From contig UBYX01000020.1 of assembly GCA_900469955.1 (NCBI GenBank), positions 142,205-206,204 on the forward strand: a DNA stretch of 64,000 nt. Reading direction: 5' to 3'. Below the pieces are notes generated by a model, which was given only the letters and a program-made list of their open reading frames with translations, was not told the DNA's origin and did not search any database. The stretch comes from Hyphomicrobiales bacterium (GTDB lineage Bacteria; Pseudomonadota; Alphaproteobacteria; Rhizobiales; Rhizobiaceae). The translations under genes were made by a program, and so were the position numbers. Below, piece after piece: positions 1-9,776 of the stretch. Within the stretch, counting starts at the first letter, position 1. Each line of letters begins with the position of its first letter.

Positions 1-7
1 TTTTTTG

Positions 8-2290
8 TTACGAAACGATCTTGGAGAAGTCCGCCACGGTCGCCGTTGCTTCGCGGATGGCCTTCAGAAGCGCCAGACGATTGGCGCGGATCGCCGCATC
101 CTCGTCATTGACCAGCACCTCTTCAAAGAACCGGTCGACGGGCGCACGAAGCTTAGAGAGCGCTTCCATGGCCGAACGGAAATCTTCCTGGGCAATCGCG
201 TCAAACGCTCCCTGAGATGCCCACCGGATCGCCGACCAGAGCGCCTTTTCCGCGTCAAGCCGCAGCAGTTCGTCCGCCACGCCATCGGCAACCACGGTGC
301 CCTTCTTCTCCTCGGCGGCAAGAAGCTGCACGGCGCGCCTGGTGCCGGCGAGCAGGTTCTTGCCGTCTTCCGAGGTGATGAAGGCCGTCAATGCTTCGGC
401 CCGGCGCGCGACCATCAGCAGATCGTCGGCATCGGGCGTCAGCACCGAATCGATGATGTCGTGGCGGGCGCCCATGTCACGCAGGTAGACCTTGAGGCGG
501 TCGTGGAAGAAGGAGAGGAGGTCGGAAGATACATCGATCGATCCGCTGAGAACGGGGAAGGTTTCGTTGATGTAGCTGTTGTCCTCCAACGCCCGATCTA
601 TCTTGGATCTCGCCTGTGAGGATTGCACCCGCGGCATGGATGATATCGCTGGAATAGCGGATGCGAACACCTGCAACAGATTAAGCCGCACCTTTCTTTC
701 CAGCAGAATGCGCACGACACCGAGCGCAGCCCGACGCAACGCGAACGGGTCCTTCGAACCGGTCGGCTTTTCGTCGATCGCCCAGAAACCGACGAGCGTG
801 TCGAGCTTGTCGGCGAGCGCCACGGTGATTGCCACGTTGTCGTCCGGCACCCTGTCCGACGGGCCTTGTGGCTTGTAGTGATCTTCGATCGCAGCCGCGA
901 CAGACGCGTCTTCGTCTTGGAGCACGGCATAACGGCGACCCATGAGACCCTGCAGTTCCGGGAATTCGCCGACAGCCTCGGTGCGGAGGTCAGCTTTTGC
1001 GAGAACCACTGCACGGTCTACCAGTGTGGCATCCGCACCGGTAACCTTCGCCAATTCCGACGCCAGCGCGCGGATGCGGGCCACGCGCTCACCCTGTGTA
1101 CCGAGCTTGGCGTGGAACGTCACGTTGAGCGTGTCGAGCTTCGCCATGCGCTGGTCGAGCGGTTTATCGACACGAAGACCGAACTTCGCAGCCGAGTCCT
1201 TCAGCGTCTCAAGGTCTGGAAGATCGCCTTGGTCACGGGTCCAGAAATGCTTTGCGTCCGAAAGGCGCGCGCGCACCACCTTGCCGTTGCCGTGGATGAT
1301 CTCCTTGCCGCCGTCCTTCGCCTCGATATTCGAGACGAGGATGAAGCGGTTCGACAGCCCCTCCCCGCCTTGCGGCCGCGTGACGAAACATTTCTGGTTC
1401 GTCTTGATGGTGAGGCGGATGATTTCGGCCGGGATTTCGAGGTAATCCTGCTCGAACTCACCCATCAGCACATGCGGCCACTCGACAAGACCGGAGACCT
1501 CTTCCAGCAGACCCTCGTCCTCGACCAGATCGAGGCCGTTGGCGAAGGCAAGGTCGCGCGCATCATGCAGGATCACGTCCTTGCGGCGATCGGCATCCAG
1601 CATGACCTTCGCCTTTTCGAGGCTCGCCACATAGTCCTCGAAGCGGCGGACGGTGATCGGCTCGGGTGCATGGAAACGGTGGCCGTAGGTGATATTCGCG
1701 GCGACCAATCCGTCGATCTCGAACGGAATGACCTGCGTCTCTTCATGTTCCGGGCCGAACACGCAGACGATCGATTGCAGCGGGCGCACCCAGCGGAGGC
1801 TTTCCGACCCCTTGCCTTCGACGCCGGAGAACCGCGCGCCCTTCGGCATGGAGGCCGCACCCCAGCGCATCGACTTGGGCCAGGGGAAATTGCGGATGAT
1901 GCCGGGCATCGCCTCGGCGATGATCTGTTCCGCAGGGCGGCCCGGCTTGGAGACGATCGCGACGTAGAAATCGCCTTTCTTCGGATCGCTGACGATCTGC
2001 GCTTCGGAAACGGCAGAAAGACCCGCCTTGCGCAGGAAACCCTGAACCGCCTGCTCCGGAGCTCTGGTCGACGGCCCCTTGATCTCCTCGCGCTGATCGG
2101 CGGAACGCGCCGTCAGGCCCCGGATATCGAGCGTGAGCCGGCGCGGCGTCCAGTATTCGCGCGCACCCTCATAGGTCAGCCCTGCTTCTACCAGCGCGTC
2201 GGTGACGAGCTTTTTGAGATCCCCCGCCGCCTTGCGCTGCATGCGGGCCGGGATTTCCTCCGAGCGGAGTTCGAGAAGCAGATCGGGCAT
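8..2290 (-). CDS. glyS: Glycyl-tRNA synthetase beta subunit
   Basis: Beta subunit of the alpha2-beta2 bacterial glycyl-tRNA synthetase, which charges tRNA-Gly in the cytoplasm together with the alpha subunit encoded at 6392-7345. The N-terminus [18 protein letters not shown] is the family signature, and [12 protein letters not shown] near residue 595 belongs to the conserved C-terminal half. The stop TAA is at 8-10, so the gene is complete. At 760 residues it is longer than the roughly 690-710 I expect; the extra sequence seems to lie around residues 545-590, just before FFHDRL. No good Shine-Dalgarno precedes the ATG at 2290. Three unrelated genes separate it from glyQ. Confidence 0.96.
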   Translation of the reverse strand: MPDLLLELRSEEIPARMQRKAAGDLKKLVTDALVEAGLTYEGAREYWTPRRLTLDIRGLTARSADQREEIKGPSTRAPEQAVQGFLRKAGLSAVSEAQIVSDPKKGDFYVAIVSKPGRPAEQIIAEAMPGIIRNFPWPKSMRWGAASMPKGARFSGVEGKGSESLRWVRPLQSIVCVFGPEHEETQVIPFEIDGLVAANITYGHRFHAPEPITVRRFEDYVASLEKAKVMLDADRRKDVILHDARDLAFANGLDLVEDEGLLEEVSGLVEWPHVLMGEFEQDYLEIPAEIIRLTIKTNQKCFVTRPQGGEGLSNRFILVSNIEAKDGGKEIIHGNGKVVRARLSDAKHFWTRDQGDLPDLETLKDSAAKFGLRVDKPLDQRMAKLDTLNVTFHAKLGTQGERVARIRALASELAKVTGADATLVDRAVVLAKADLRTEAVGEFPELQGLMGRRYAVLQDEDASVAAAIEDHYKPQGPSDRVPDDNVAITVALADKLDTLVGFWAIDEKPTGSKDPFALRRAALGVVRILLERKVRLNLLQVFASAIPAISSMPRVQSSQARSKIDRALEDNSYINETFPVLSGSIDVSSDLLSFFHDRLKVYLRDMGARHDIIDSVLTPDADDLLMVARRAEALTAFITSEDGKNLLAGTRRAVQLLAAEEKKGTVVADGVADELLRLDAEKALWSAIRWASQGAFDAIAQEDFRSAMEALSKLRAPVDRFFEEVLVNDEDAAIRANRLALLKAIREATATVADFSKIVS

Positions 2291-2378
2291 CGATAATCAA
2301 CTTTTTGATGATTGTTCAACAGGGGGTGGCCTTAGCAAGCCCACCGCAAAAAGTCATCAGGGGGATTGGGGAAAGTGG

Positions 2379-4304
2379 TTACCACCCTCCTCCGCCGCCA
2401 CCGCCTCCGCCGCCGCCGGAGGAGCCGCCGGAAAAGCCTGAGGAGGACGAGGAGGATTTGGGTGCGGGGATGGTTGAGGCGATGGTGGAAGCCATGGAGG
2501 AGGCAAAGCCGCCGATGCGGTCACCGAAGCTCGACTGGGAAGTGCCGCTGTACCAGCCAGGGGCATAGGACGCCGCAGCAGCACCTGCGGCCGCCGTCGC
2601 AAGCCAGGCTTCGAAGGCGCGGCTCCAGGGCTTTTCCACGCCAAGCGCCACCGCATAGGGCAGAAGCTTCTCGAAATGCTGCGGCGACATGGTCGGTGCG
2701 CCCGCCATGTTCATGCGGTCCTTTTCCGCAAGCGTCAGATAGGTGCGCAGGCCCTCGATGCCGTCCATCAGCTTGCGGCCGAGCGGCGTCGGTGCGCCCA
2801 TCAGGAAAAAGAACATCACGTTGGCAAGCACGATACCGCCGACCGCCGCCAGCACCGGCCAATGTTCGCTGCCCGTCAGTTCCGATGCCAGCCCCACAAT
2901 GATGCCCGAGAGCGTGGAAATCGCCACCAGGCCGAAGAATCCCACCATCAGGATCGCCATGAATTTCGAGGCCAACGTACCCTTGCGCTTCATGGCCCTG
3001 CCAAAATTCACAGCGAAGACACCGAACACGGCGGCGAAGAAGGTCGGCGCGACAAGGATGGCGATCATGTCAGGCTCGATATTGCCGAAGGCGAGTATGG
3101 CCCCGACAGCAAGCAGGCTGAGCACCAAGCCGCCGATGACATAGCCCGTATTGGCCTTGTAATATTTGCCGCGGTGCTCCTTTTCGATCGCCTGGCGGAA
3201 GCCGGCGCCGACCGACTGGACCGTCGTTCCGTTGGCTTCATCGATGACGAGGCTTCCGCCCTTGCCGCCGATGGAGCCGAGGATCGAGGCCTGACCGATC
3301 GGCAGATCCCGCGGCACGGCCTTCTCCGTCCGGCGCAGAACGATCTTTTCCTTGAGATCGTCGAGCACCACATATCCCTTGACCGCAAGATCGAGCACGC
3401 CGGCGGAAAAGGCGGTCCAGCCGCCTCCCGAAAAGCCCTTGTTATCGATGTAGTTGACGAGAGCGGGGGAGATGCCGTCGGGGGCATCCCAGCGCGGCAC
3501 CATGACCCCGCCTGCCGGATCGCGACCGACGCGATTCCAGAACACCGAATAATAGGCGACGACCAGGATCAGCCCGCCAAGGCCAAGGAAGAGATTGAGG
3601 TTGTCGCGCAGCCACCAGTCGCGCTCCTGATCGGCAGAAGGCGGTGCGACCACGCCTTTGGGGAAACCGACGACGATCGTCAGGCCCTCCTGTTCGCCGA
3701 GCGGGCGGGTGGTCGCAAAAACCGCTTCGCTGCCGTTTGCCTGCATGCGGGCGTTGCGCTGGGTGGAGCCGAGCGGACCGGTATAGGCTGCGGTCTGAGT
3801 GACCCTGCCCCCCGGAAGCGTCACGCGCGCCGAAGCCTGCGCAATGCGGAACTGCCAGCCATTGCCGGTGACGTTCCAGTAGAGTTCGTCATGGTCGTCG
3901 AAATAGCGGATCTGGCGGTCGGTCCTGTAGGTGAAGACATAGGTGTGCCCCCCGTCGCGAAGAAGCACATCCTCGGACCCAGCATAGATACGGATGCCGT
4001 CGGCCACCGTTTCCGTGTGATGAGGCTCCTCCCGCCCGTCGCGCGTGACCGATACGACATCGAAACCGACACGCACCGTGCGTCCCGCCGCGTCCTGCAT
4101 GGTCAGCGGGAAATCGCGGAAGATGCCACGCCTGATCCGGTTGCCCTCCGCGTTGACGGTGATCGTTTCGGAGACCGTCAGTCCACCATCGGCGGCAATC
4201 TGAACATCGGAATGGTAGGAGCGGATATATTCCTCCGCCCGTGCCGGCAATGCCGCGAACAGGCCGAGGAGAAGCAAGAGCCACAAACCGGAGAACCACC
4301 GCAT
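2379..4304 (-). CDS. DUF2207 (YciQ-like) membrane protein with poly-glycine tail
   Basis: Predicted exported membrane protein of the DUF2207 family, function unknown. A signal peptide (MRWFSGLW..., ending near ALPARA) is followed by a DUF2207 ectodomain (about residues 25-220), a membrane segment near 237-257, a soluble part, several more hydrophobic segments between about 385 and 500, and a Ser- then Gly-rich C-terminus ending in about ten glycines and Trp. I start it at the ATG at 4304, which has GAGGGGAG upstream and gives a clean signal peptide; a GTG at 4340 is the alternative. DUF2207 proteins often neighbour lemA; here aroA lies between the two on the same strand. Confidence 0.9.
   Translation of the reverse strand: MRWFSGLWLLLLLGLFAALPARAEEYIRSYHSDVQIAADGGLTVSETITVNAEGNRIRRGIFRDFPLTMQDAAGRTVRVGFDVVSVTRDGREEPHHTETVADGIRIYAGSEDVLLRDGGHTYVFTYRTDRQIRYFDDHDELYWNVTGNGWQFRIAQASARVTLPGGRVTQTAAYTGPLGSTQRNARMQANGSEAVFATTRPLGEQEGLTIVVGFPKGVVAPPSADQERDWWLRDNLNLFLGLGGLILVVAYYSVFWNRVGRDPAGGVMVPRWDAPDGISPALVNYIDNKGFSGGGWTAFSAGVLDLAVKGYVVLDDLKEKIVLRRTEKAVPRDLPIGQASILGSIGGKGGSLVIDEANGTTVQSVGAGFRQAIEKEHRGKYYKANTGYVIGGLVLSLLAVGAILAFGNIEPDMIAILVAPTFFAAVFGVFAVNFGRAMKRKGTLASKFMAILMVGFFGLVAISTLSGIIVGLASELTGSEHWPVLAAVGGIVLANVMFFFLMGAPTPLGRKLMDGIEGLRTYLTLAEKDRMNMAGAPTMSPQHFEKLLPYAVALGVEKPWSRAFEAWLATAAAGAAAASYAPGWYSGTSQSSFGDRIGGFASSMASTIASTIPAPKSSSSSSGFSGGSSGGGGGGGGGGGW
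2382..2431. repeat. CCGCC-type simple repeat encoding a poly-Gly tail
   Basis: A run of CCN/CCG trinucleotides on the plus strand corresponds to the glycine-codon tract at the C-terminus of the DUF2207 protein. It is prone to slippage, so the length of the tail may vary between strains or sequencing runs. Confidence 0.7.
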
Positions 4305-4343
4305 CACGACATATCTCCCCTCGGCCCCGCCGGTTTTCACAGT

Positions 4344-5603
4344 TTATTGAATGTCGGTGTAAGTCACGCCCAGCGAGGCCAGCACGTCCCAATAGGTCGG
4401 GAAGGTCTTGGCGACGCAATCAGGATCGAGGATGGTGATGCCGCCGATCTTCAGCCCCGCCAGGGCAAAACTCATGGCGATGCGATGGTCGGCAAAAGTG
4501 TTGATCTCCGCCGGCAAAGTCTGGCCTGCAAGCGAAGGGTCGGACGCGACGAGGAGATCGTCCCCCTCCTCGGTCGCCAGACCCTCGCGGATATTGTTGA
4601 GGCCGAGCGAAAGCGCCCGCACGCGATCGCATTCCTTGACGCGCAGGTTGGCGATGCCGGTAAACCGCACCGGCGTCTCGTTGAAGGCGGCAAGCACGGC
4701 GAGCGTCGGGACAGCGTCCTGCATCTGCGAGCCATCGATCTCGGCGGGCAAATGCGGGAATTGCGAGATGAGGTCATAGGCCTTGGCATCAGGCTGGGTG
4801 AAGGCGTCTGCCGGCACGCCGAGATCGATCGCGCCGCCGGTCAGCACTTCCGCCGCCCAGAGATAGGTGGCTGCAGAGGCATCCGGCTCGATGACGAAAT
4901 CGGTCGCATGATAGCCCGTCGGCTCGATCTGCCACGTCACGGCGCTGGTACGCTCCACCTTTGCACCGAACGCTCGCATCGCCGCCACGGTAAGATCGAT
5001 ATAGCCTAGCGCGCCGATATGTTCGCCCAGCAGTTCCACGACGACCGGCCGATTTCCGCCGGCGGCCATCATCAACAGCGCCGAAACATACTGGCTCGAC
5101 AGACCGCCATCGATGCGAACGCGATCCTTGTCGAACCGGCCGGTGCCGTTGACCGTCACGGGAGGGCAGCCGGTTGCTGTGGACGCATCGACGCCGAGCG
5201 AACGGAGCGCCTCGACCAGCGGTCCGATCGGCCGTTTGCGCATGTGCTCGTCTCCGTCGACCACGACCTTGCCGTCCACCAGGGCGGCAGCCGCCGTCAG
5301 GAAGCGGGTTGCCGTGCCGGCATTGCCGAGGAAAAGCGGGGCCGCCGGCGGCAGAAGCCTGCCTGTGCCGGTGACGACGAAGGTCGTTGCATCCGGCTCA
5401 TCCACCTGCACGCCCATGGCCCTCAGTGCTTCTGCCATATAACGGGTGTCGTCGCTCTTCAGCGCGCCGGTGAGACGGCTCGTACCCTTCGCAAGTCCTG
5501 CCAGGAGCAGCGCCCTGTTGGTGATCGACTTAGATCCGGGCGGCATGGCGCGGCCGGAAAGCGGCTTGCCGGGCGGCAGGATGGTGAGTTTGGCTCTGCC
5601 CAT
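4344..5603 (-). CDS. aroA: 3-phosphoshikimate 1-carboxyvinyltransferase (EPSP synthase)
   Basis: Sixth step of the shikimate pathway: condenses shikimate-3-phosphate with PEP. The PEP-binding N-terminal motif GSKSITNRALLLAGLA, the loop GNAGTATRFLTAA, GGLSSQYVSALLM and the C-terminal ADHRIAMSFALAG are all visible, so it is of the class I type rather than the CP4-like class II. I start it at ATG 5603 (MGRAKLTILPPG, 419 residues); an upstream in-frame start at 5657 is less convincing. With this start the glyphosate loop reads Gly96-Thr97...Arg100-Phe101, where E. coli AroA has Pro101. It sits between lemA and the DUF2207 gene, 40 nt before the latter. Confidence 0.95.
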   Translation of the reverse strand: MGRAKLTILPPGKPLSGRAMPPGSKSITNRALLLAGLAKGTSRLTGALKSDDTRYMAEALRAMGVQVDEPDATTFVVTGTGRLLPPAAPLFLGNAGTATRFLTAAAALVDGKVVVDGDEHMRKRPIGPLVEALRSLGVDASTATGCPPVTVNGTGRFDKDRVRIDGGLSSQYVSALLMMAAGGNRPVVVELLGEHIGALGYIDLTVAAMRAFGAKVERTSAVTWQIEPTGYHATDFVIEPDASAATYLWAAEVLTGGAIDLGVPADAFTQPDAKAYDLISQFPHLPAEIDGSQMQDAVPTLAVLAAFNETPVRFTGIANLRVKECDRVRALSLGLNNIREGLATEEGDDLLVASDPSLAGQTLPAEINTFADHRIAMSFALAGLKIGGITILDPDCVAKTFPTYWDVLASLGVTYTDIQ

Positions 5604-5741
5604 GATGATCGCTCTTACGTCATCTGCAGCGCTGCCGTGCCGCTCCGGCACGGCCAAGACGCCGCAACATTTGATTTTACGCCGCGAAAGCGCGGCCGAC
5701 CGCGCTCATAAACCGTTGCGTCCAAAAGGCCAATGGCGATT

Positions 5742-6293
5742 TCAGAACTTGACGGCCGGCACGGCGCGGTCCGCTTCGTTGGTGATCTCGAAATATTCGC
5801 GCTTGGAAAAACCGAACTGGCCCGCGATCAGATTGGAGGGGACGCTTTCGACCTTGACGTTCAGGTCGCGGGCGGCACCGTTATAGTAACGCCGGGACAT
5901 CTGAATCTCGCTTTCGATCGTCTCCAGCGAGGCCTGCAACTCGGAAAAGTTCTGGTTTGCCTTCAGGTCCGGATAGGCTTCCGCCAGCGCGACGAGCTTG
6001 CCGAGCGCCTGGCCGAGCAGCCCTTCCGCCTGGGCGCGGCCCGCCACGTCGCCGGCCGGTATCGCCTGGGCCTGATTGCGCAGCTTGACGACCTCTTCGA
6101 ACGTACCCTTCTCGTGGGCGGCGTAGCCCTTTACCGTCTCGATGAGGTTCGGGATCAGGTCGGCGCGGCGCTTCAGCTGCACGTCGATGCCCGACCAGGC
6201 CTCTTCGGCCATCTGCCGAGATTTGACCAGCCCGTTATAGAGCATTACGACGTAAAGGCCGACGAGAACGACTATGCCGAGCAGAATATACAT
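5742..6293 (-). CDS. lemA: LemA family protein
   Basis: Small membrane-anchored protein of the LemA family; the molecular role is not established. One N-terminal transmembrane helix (ILLGIVVLVGLYVVMLYNGL) is followed by the family hallmark of charged helices: SRQMAEEAWSGIDVQLKRR, RADLIPNLIETVKGYAAHE and the C-terminal YYNGAARDLN-VPSNLIAG stretch. Its 183 residues match the family. GGGGGA lies about 9 nt before the ATG at 6293. In many bacteria lemA is followed directly by a DUF2207 gene; here aroA intervenes. Confidence 0.95.
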   Translation of the reverse strand: MYILLGIVVLVGLYVVMLYNGLVKSRQMAEEAWSGIDVQLKRRADLIPNLIETVKGYAAHEKGTFEEVVKLRNQAQAIPAGDVAGRAQAEGLLGQALGKLVALAEAYPDLKANQNFSELQASLETIESEIQMSRRYYNGAARDLNVKVESVPSNLIAGQFGFSKREYFEITNEADRAVPAVKF

Positions 6294-6391
6294 TGCTTAA
6301 GAATCCCCCAGAGACGCTTTAATTGCGGGGGACACTAGCCATACTTCTCCAAGGTCGTCAAACTGCCGGGTAAAAGACCAAAGCCGGCAGG

Positions 6392-7345
6392 TCAGGCAGC
6401 CTTGCCGAAATTCGCCCCGCCCGCTTCCGTCAGCAGGAATGCCTCGCCGCAGGCTTTGGCGAGCGTGCGCACGCGCAGGATATAGCTCTGGCGCTCGGTC
6501 ACGGAAATCACCCCGCGTGCGTCGAGCAGGTTGAAGACATGCGATGCCTTGATGCACTGGTCATAGGCCGGGAAGACGCATTTGTGCAGCATCTGATTGG
6601 CATTCGCGCCGGGAGCGCCTGCCGCGAGCAGAGCCTGGCATTCCTTTTCGGCATCGATGAAGTGGCGATGCAGCATGGCGGTGTCGGCAAATTCGAAGTT
6701 ATGGCGCGAATATTCCTGCTCCGCCTGCAGGAAAACATCCCCATAGGAGATCTTTTCCTCGCCTTCGCGACCATTGAAGTTGAGGTCGTAGACGTTGTCG
6801 ACGCCCTGGACATACATGGCGAGGCGTTCCAGGCCATAAGTCAGCTCGCCCGCCACCGGCGAGCATTCGATGCCGCAGACCTGCTGGAAATAGGTGAACT
6901 GCGAAACCTCCATGCCGTCGCACCAGCATTCCCAGCCGAGACCCCAGGCGCCAAGCGTCGGGCTTTCCCAGTCGTCTTCGACGAACCGCACGTCATGCAG
7001 CAGCGGATCGAGCCCGATCGCCTTCAGCGAGCCGAGATAGAGCTCCTGCAGGTTGGGCGGGTTCGGCTTAAGAATGACCTGATACTGGTAATAGTGCTGG
7101 AGACGGTTCGGGTTTTCGCCGTAACGGCCGTCGGAGGGCCGCCGGGAGGGCTGCACATAGGCTGCTTTCCAGGGCTTCGGCCCGAGGGCGCGTAGCGTCG
7201 TCGCGGGATGGAAGGTGCCGGCTCCGACTTCCATGTCGTAAGGCTGCAGTACCGCGCAGCCCTTGTCGGCCCAATAGTTATGAAGCGCGAGGATCAGCCC
7301 CTGGAAGGAGCGGGTCGGGGACATGTGGTCGGGCAGCTCGGTCAT
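6392..7345 (-). CDS. glyQ: Glycyl-tRNA synthetase alpha subunit
   Basis: Catalytic-core alpha subunit of the tetrameric glycyl-tRNA synthetase; partner of glyS at 8-2290. Signature sequences include [70 protein letters not shown] and [19 protein letters not shown] take ATG 7345 ([16 protein letters not shown], 317 residues); a GTG at 7387 and an ATG at 7324 are alternatives. The gene is the first of the glyQ-lemA-aroA-DUF2207-glyS series on the minus strand. Confidence 0.97.
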   Translation of the reverse strand: MTELPDHMSPTRSFQGLILALHNYWADKGCAVLQPYDMEVGAGTFHPATTLRALGPKPWKAAYVQPSRRPSDGRYGENPNRLQHYYQYQVILKPNPPNLQELYLGSLKAIGLDPLLHDVRFVEDDWESPTLGAWGLGWECWCDGMEVSQFTYFQQVCGIECSPVAGELTYGLERLAMYVQGVDNVYDLNFNGREGEEKISYGDVFLQAEQEYSRHNFEFADTAMLHRHFIDAEKECQALLAAGAPGANANQMLHKCVFPAYDQCIKASHVFNLLDARGVISVTERQSYILRVRTLAKACGEAFLLTEAGGANFGKAA

Positions 7346-7442
7346 GGCGATATCAGGTTCGGTTGGAGGGATGCGGACGAGTGCCACGCATGAGGGGCAC
7401 GGGTCAAGGATTAAAGGTCCGGGACGTCCCGCGGCTCTGCGC

Positions 7443-7634
7443 TTATTCCTCGTCCCTCTTCACCCGGTATTCACCCGTCACCGGATCTTTTTCCAGCGTG
7501 CCAACTGCGCCGGTCCGGCGCTCGTTCTCATGCTGGCGGGAGCGCTGAGAAAGCCGTTCGGCGTCCTTGGTGAACTTTTTGTACAATATCCAGCCGCCGC
7601 CGATCAGGATGATCAAGAATATAAGCTGCGCCAT
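7443..7634 (-). CDS. Small single-pass membrane protein
   Basis: A 63-residue protein of unknown function. An N-terminal hydrophobic helix ([20 protein letters not shown]) anchors a short charged cytoplasmic tail rich in Arg, Glu and Lys ([15 protein letters not shown]). The ATG at 7634 has an excellent Shine-Dalgarno (GAGAGGGGG). It starts 25 nt after the S49 peptidase gene stops, on the same strand, and probably shares its transcript, so it may be an accessory of the peptidase; that is inference from position only. Confidence 0.75.
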   Translation of the reverse strand: MAQLIFLIILIGGGWILYKKFTKDAERLSQRSRQHENERRTGAVGTLEKDPVTGEYRVKRDEE

Positions 7635-7659
7635 TTCCCCCTCTCGCGTTGTCGGCCGT

Positions 7660-8526
7660 TCAAAGGCCGTAGCGGCTCCACAATGCCTTTTCCTCCAGGC
7701 CGGCGGCAAGTCCCGTGGTCAGCCCTGCGGCGATTTCGCCAGCCTTGCCTTCCCCAAACACCACACCCGGGACCCGACGTCCGAAGAGGGTGCGGGCACT
7801 GCCGATCAGTTCCAGCTTGGCATCCTTGCCATAGCGACGTTTCAGCACGTCTCGCATGTCGCCCAATCCATCGACCAGACCGAGGTCAACGCCGCGTATG
7901 CCGCTCCAGAAGAGACCGGAGAAAATCGTCGTATCATCGGCCAGCCGCTCCCCACGACGCATCTTCACCATGTCGATGAAGACCTGGTGGATTTCGAGTT
8001 GCAGCGCCTTCAGGTATTCGATATCGCCTTCCTTCTCCGGCTGGAAGGGGTCGAGGATCACCTTGTTTTCGCCGGCGGTATAGACACGGCGTTCGACGCC
8101 TATCTTGCGGAGCAGTTCCGGGAAGCCGAAGCCACCGGAAACAACACCGATCGAGCCGACAATGGAAGTCGGATCGGCAAAGATCTCGTCCCCGGCGAGC
8201 GCGATCATGTAACCTCCGGATGCCGCGACGTCTTCGACGAACATCAGCACCTTCTTGTCCTTTTCCTCCGCCAGTGCCCGGATGCGCTGGAAGATCAGAC
8301 GGGACTGCACCGGCGAACCGCCCGGCGAATTGATGGCAATGGCAACGACCGGCGCATCCTTCCTCGCGAAGGCCTTGTCCAGCATCGGTGCGACGCCGGC
8401 GAGATTGAGGGGCTGCTTGAACTGGCTGCCACCGGCCATGATCGCCCCGTGCAACCGGACGACGGGGATCGTCACGCCAGTCTTACGGAACCGCTTCGGC
8501 GTCAGCCTATTCCAAAACCCGCTCAT
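7660..8526 (-). CDS. S49 family serine peptidase (SppA/SohB-like)
   Basis: Signal-peptide-peptidase-type serine protease of family S49 in its short, single-domain form (288 residues). The nucleophile is Ser103 in DVAASGGYMIALAGDEI, and Lys155 in AGENKVILDP is the likely general base; the 52-residue spacing equals that of Ser147/Lys199 in Bacillus SppA. AINSPGGSP and SIVGSIGVVSGG are also family blocks. There is no obvious signal peptide from the chosen ATG at 8526 (AAGGACGAGAA upstream), so it is cytoplasmic or peripherally attached. A 63-residue membrane protein follows it. Confidence 0.92.
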   Translation of the reverse strand: MSGFWNRLTPKRFRKTGVTIPVVRLHGAIMAGGSQFKQPLNLAGVAPMLDKAFARKDAPVVAIAINSPGGSPVQSRLIFQRIRALAEEKDKKVLMFVEDVAASGGYMIALAGDEIFADPTSIVGSIGVVSGGFGFPELLRKIGVERRVYTAGENKVILDPFQPEKEGDIEYLKALQLEIHQVFIDMVKMRRGERLADDTTIFSGLFWSGIRGVDLGLVDGLGDMRDVLKRRYGKDAKLELIGSARTLFGRRVPGVVFGEGKAGEIAAGLTTGLAAGLEEKALWSRYGL

Positions 8527-8646
8527 TTCTCGTCCTTCTGTCGCGTTGGGCCTGCCACAGCATGTATGTGACGGATTCGCAAACACAATGGCCCCGCCCC
8601 GAAAACCGGGCGCAAACGGCCGAAGCGCGCCTCGCGGATCAAAAGT

Positions 8647-9447
8647 TCACGCTGCAGGCAGCTTTCTTTTCGAGCCTACTCGCCGATAGGCGGCACGGCC
8701 GTTGTTGAGATCATCCACGAACGGGGTGAAGGCGTGCCCGTCCGCGCCGTGAACGAAGAGCGGCGCCCGCAATGTCAGGCGGGCGCGGGAGCCCTTGATG
8801 GCGGTAACCAAGATGCGCGTGGCGCTTTCATCCGGGCGCGGATGGAGCGCGGTCATCTCCAATCCACCAAACCGTTTGCCGCAGGCGTCGACAATTTCGG
8901 CGATCGATTGCGGCCGGGCGATCAGGGACAATTGCCCGCCGGGTTTCATGATTGCCCCCGCTGTGCGGATCCAGCCGTCGAACAGACCCTCGGTCATGGC
9001 ATGGGCCTCGGCCTTCAACGCATCCGGCGTCCGGCGGTCGGCGGCGTCGTTGAAGGGAGGATTCATGATGACGTGGTCAAAGATCTCGTCCGGGAGCCCG
9101 GCGCCCACCCGCGGCTTGCCCGTCAACGTCACATCGGCTTCAAGGACTTCAACACGCCCTGCCAGCGAAATGTTTTCGGGCAGGGCAAGGGTCCGGCGGG
9201 CATAATCGGCCATCAACGGCGACTTTTCGACCAGCAGCACCCTCGCTTCTGCCAGCCGCGCGGCGACGGCAAGCCCGGCCGCACCGGCACCCGAACCGAG
9301 ATCGGCGACTTTGACCGGCCTCTCGTCCGCCACCAGGGAGGCGAGCAGCATCGCGTCGACGCCGGAGCGATGTCCACCTCCCCTCGGCTGCATCACATGG
9401 AATTTGCCGCGATGAAACGCGTCGATGGTAAAGGCCGATGCCGTCAT
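8647..9447 (-). CDS. TrmN6-like tRNA(Val) adenine N6-methyltransferase family protein
   Basis: SAM-dependent methyltransferase related to TrmN6/YfiC, which makes m6A37 in tRNA1(Val). The Rossmann motif I is ADLGSGAGAAGLA (about 48-60) and the N6-adenine catalytic motif is NPPF (129-132). The N-terminal FHRGKFHVMQPRGGGHRSGVD is typical of this COG4123 group. Its start overlaps the upstream DUF2007 gene by 4 nt (ATGA), so the two are translationally coupled. The exact substrate cannot be read from sequence. Confidence 0.88.
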   Translation of the reverse strand: MTASAFTIDAFHRGKFHVMQPRGGGHRSGVDAMLLASLVADERPVKVADLGSGAGAAGLAVAARLAEARVLLVEKSPLMADYARRTLALPENISLAGRVEVLEADVTLTGKPRVGAGLPDEIFDHVIMNPPFNDAADRRTPDALKAEAHAMTEGLFDGWIRTAGAIMKPGGQLSLIARPQSIAEIVDACGKRFGGLEMTALHPRPDESATRILVTAIKGSRARLTLRAPLFVHGADGHAFTPFVDDLNNGRAAYRRVGSKRKLPAA

Positions 9448-9668
9448 ATGGTCCGCAGTTCCGCTTCCAACCCGGCATCCTTCAAAATCTGCCGCGCCTC
9501 CTCAACCCTCTCCTCATCCACCAGGAAGCGACGCGGCAGCAGCCCGAGCGAGCCCTCCAGCACACTCATCGACTGATCGGCGATCATGCAATGGATGCCT
9601 GCGTCTTTCATCAGGCTTTGCGCCAGCGACAGGATCACGACGTCGTTGGTGCGAATAATCTCCAGCAT
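9444..9668 (-). CDS. DUF2007 domain protein
   Basis: Protein of 74 residues matching the small DUF2007 'putative signal transducing' family: MLEIIRTNDVVILSLAQSLM, then DAGIHCMIADQ and a C-terminal RRFLVDEERVEEARQILKDAG. The fold is probably a compact alpha/beta domain acting in the cytoplasm; the function is unknown. It overlaps the methyltransferase gene by 4 nt and is divergent from the polyprenyl synthase gene, sharing the 108 nt region 9669-9776. Confidence 0.88.
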   Translation of the reverse strand: MLEIIRTNDVVILSLAQSLMKDAGIHCMIADQSMSVLEGSLGLLPRRFLVDEERVEEARQILKDAGLEAELRTI

Positions 9669-9776
9669 GACTCTTTTTTGAACTCCATTAGATCAGACAG
9701 CATACGATTTGCGCTTGCCGCACTATCCGCCTCTTTCTATTGTCGCCCAAAAGATTTCGCTAGGGAGACCTCATCG

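Noticed and set aside
866..2296. 476-codon frame antisense to glyS
   Set aside because: Shadow frame without domain features; glyS occupies the opposite strand.
2382..2431. Short repeats that might resemble a CRISPR array
   Set aside because: They are consecutive glycine codons in the DUF2207 gene with no repeat-spacer periodicity.
2676..5009. 777-codon open frame antisense to the DUF2207 and aroA genes
   Set aside because: Crosses two clear genes on the opposite strand and reads as a His/Arg/Asp-rich shadow typical of GC-rich DNA.
6294..7345. Glycine riboswitch or T-box upstream of glyQ
   Set aside because: The leader is short and shows no tandem-aptamer or T-box structure.
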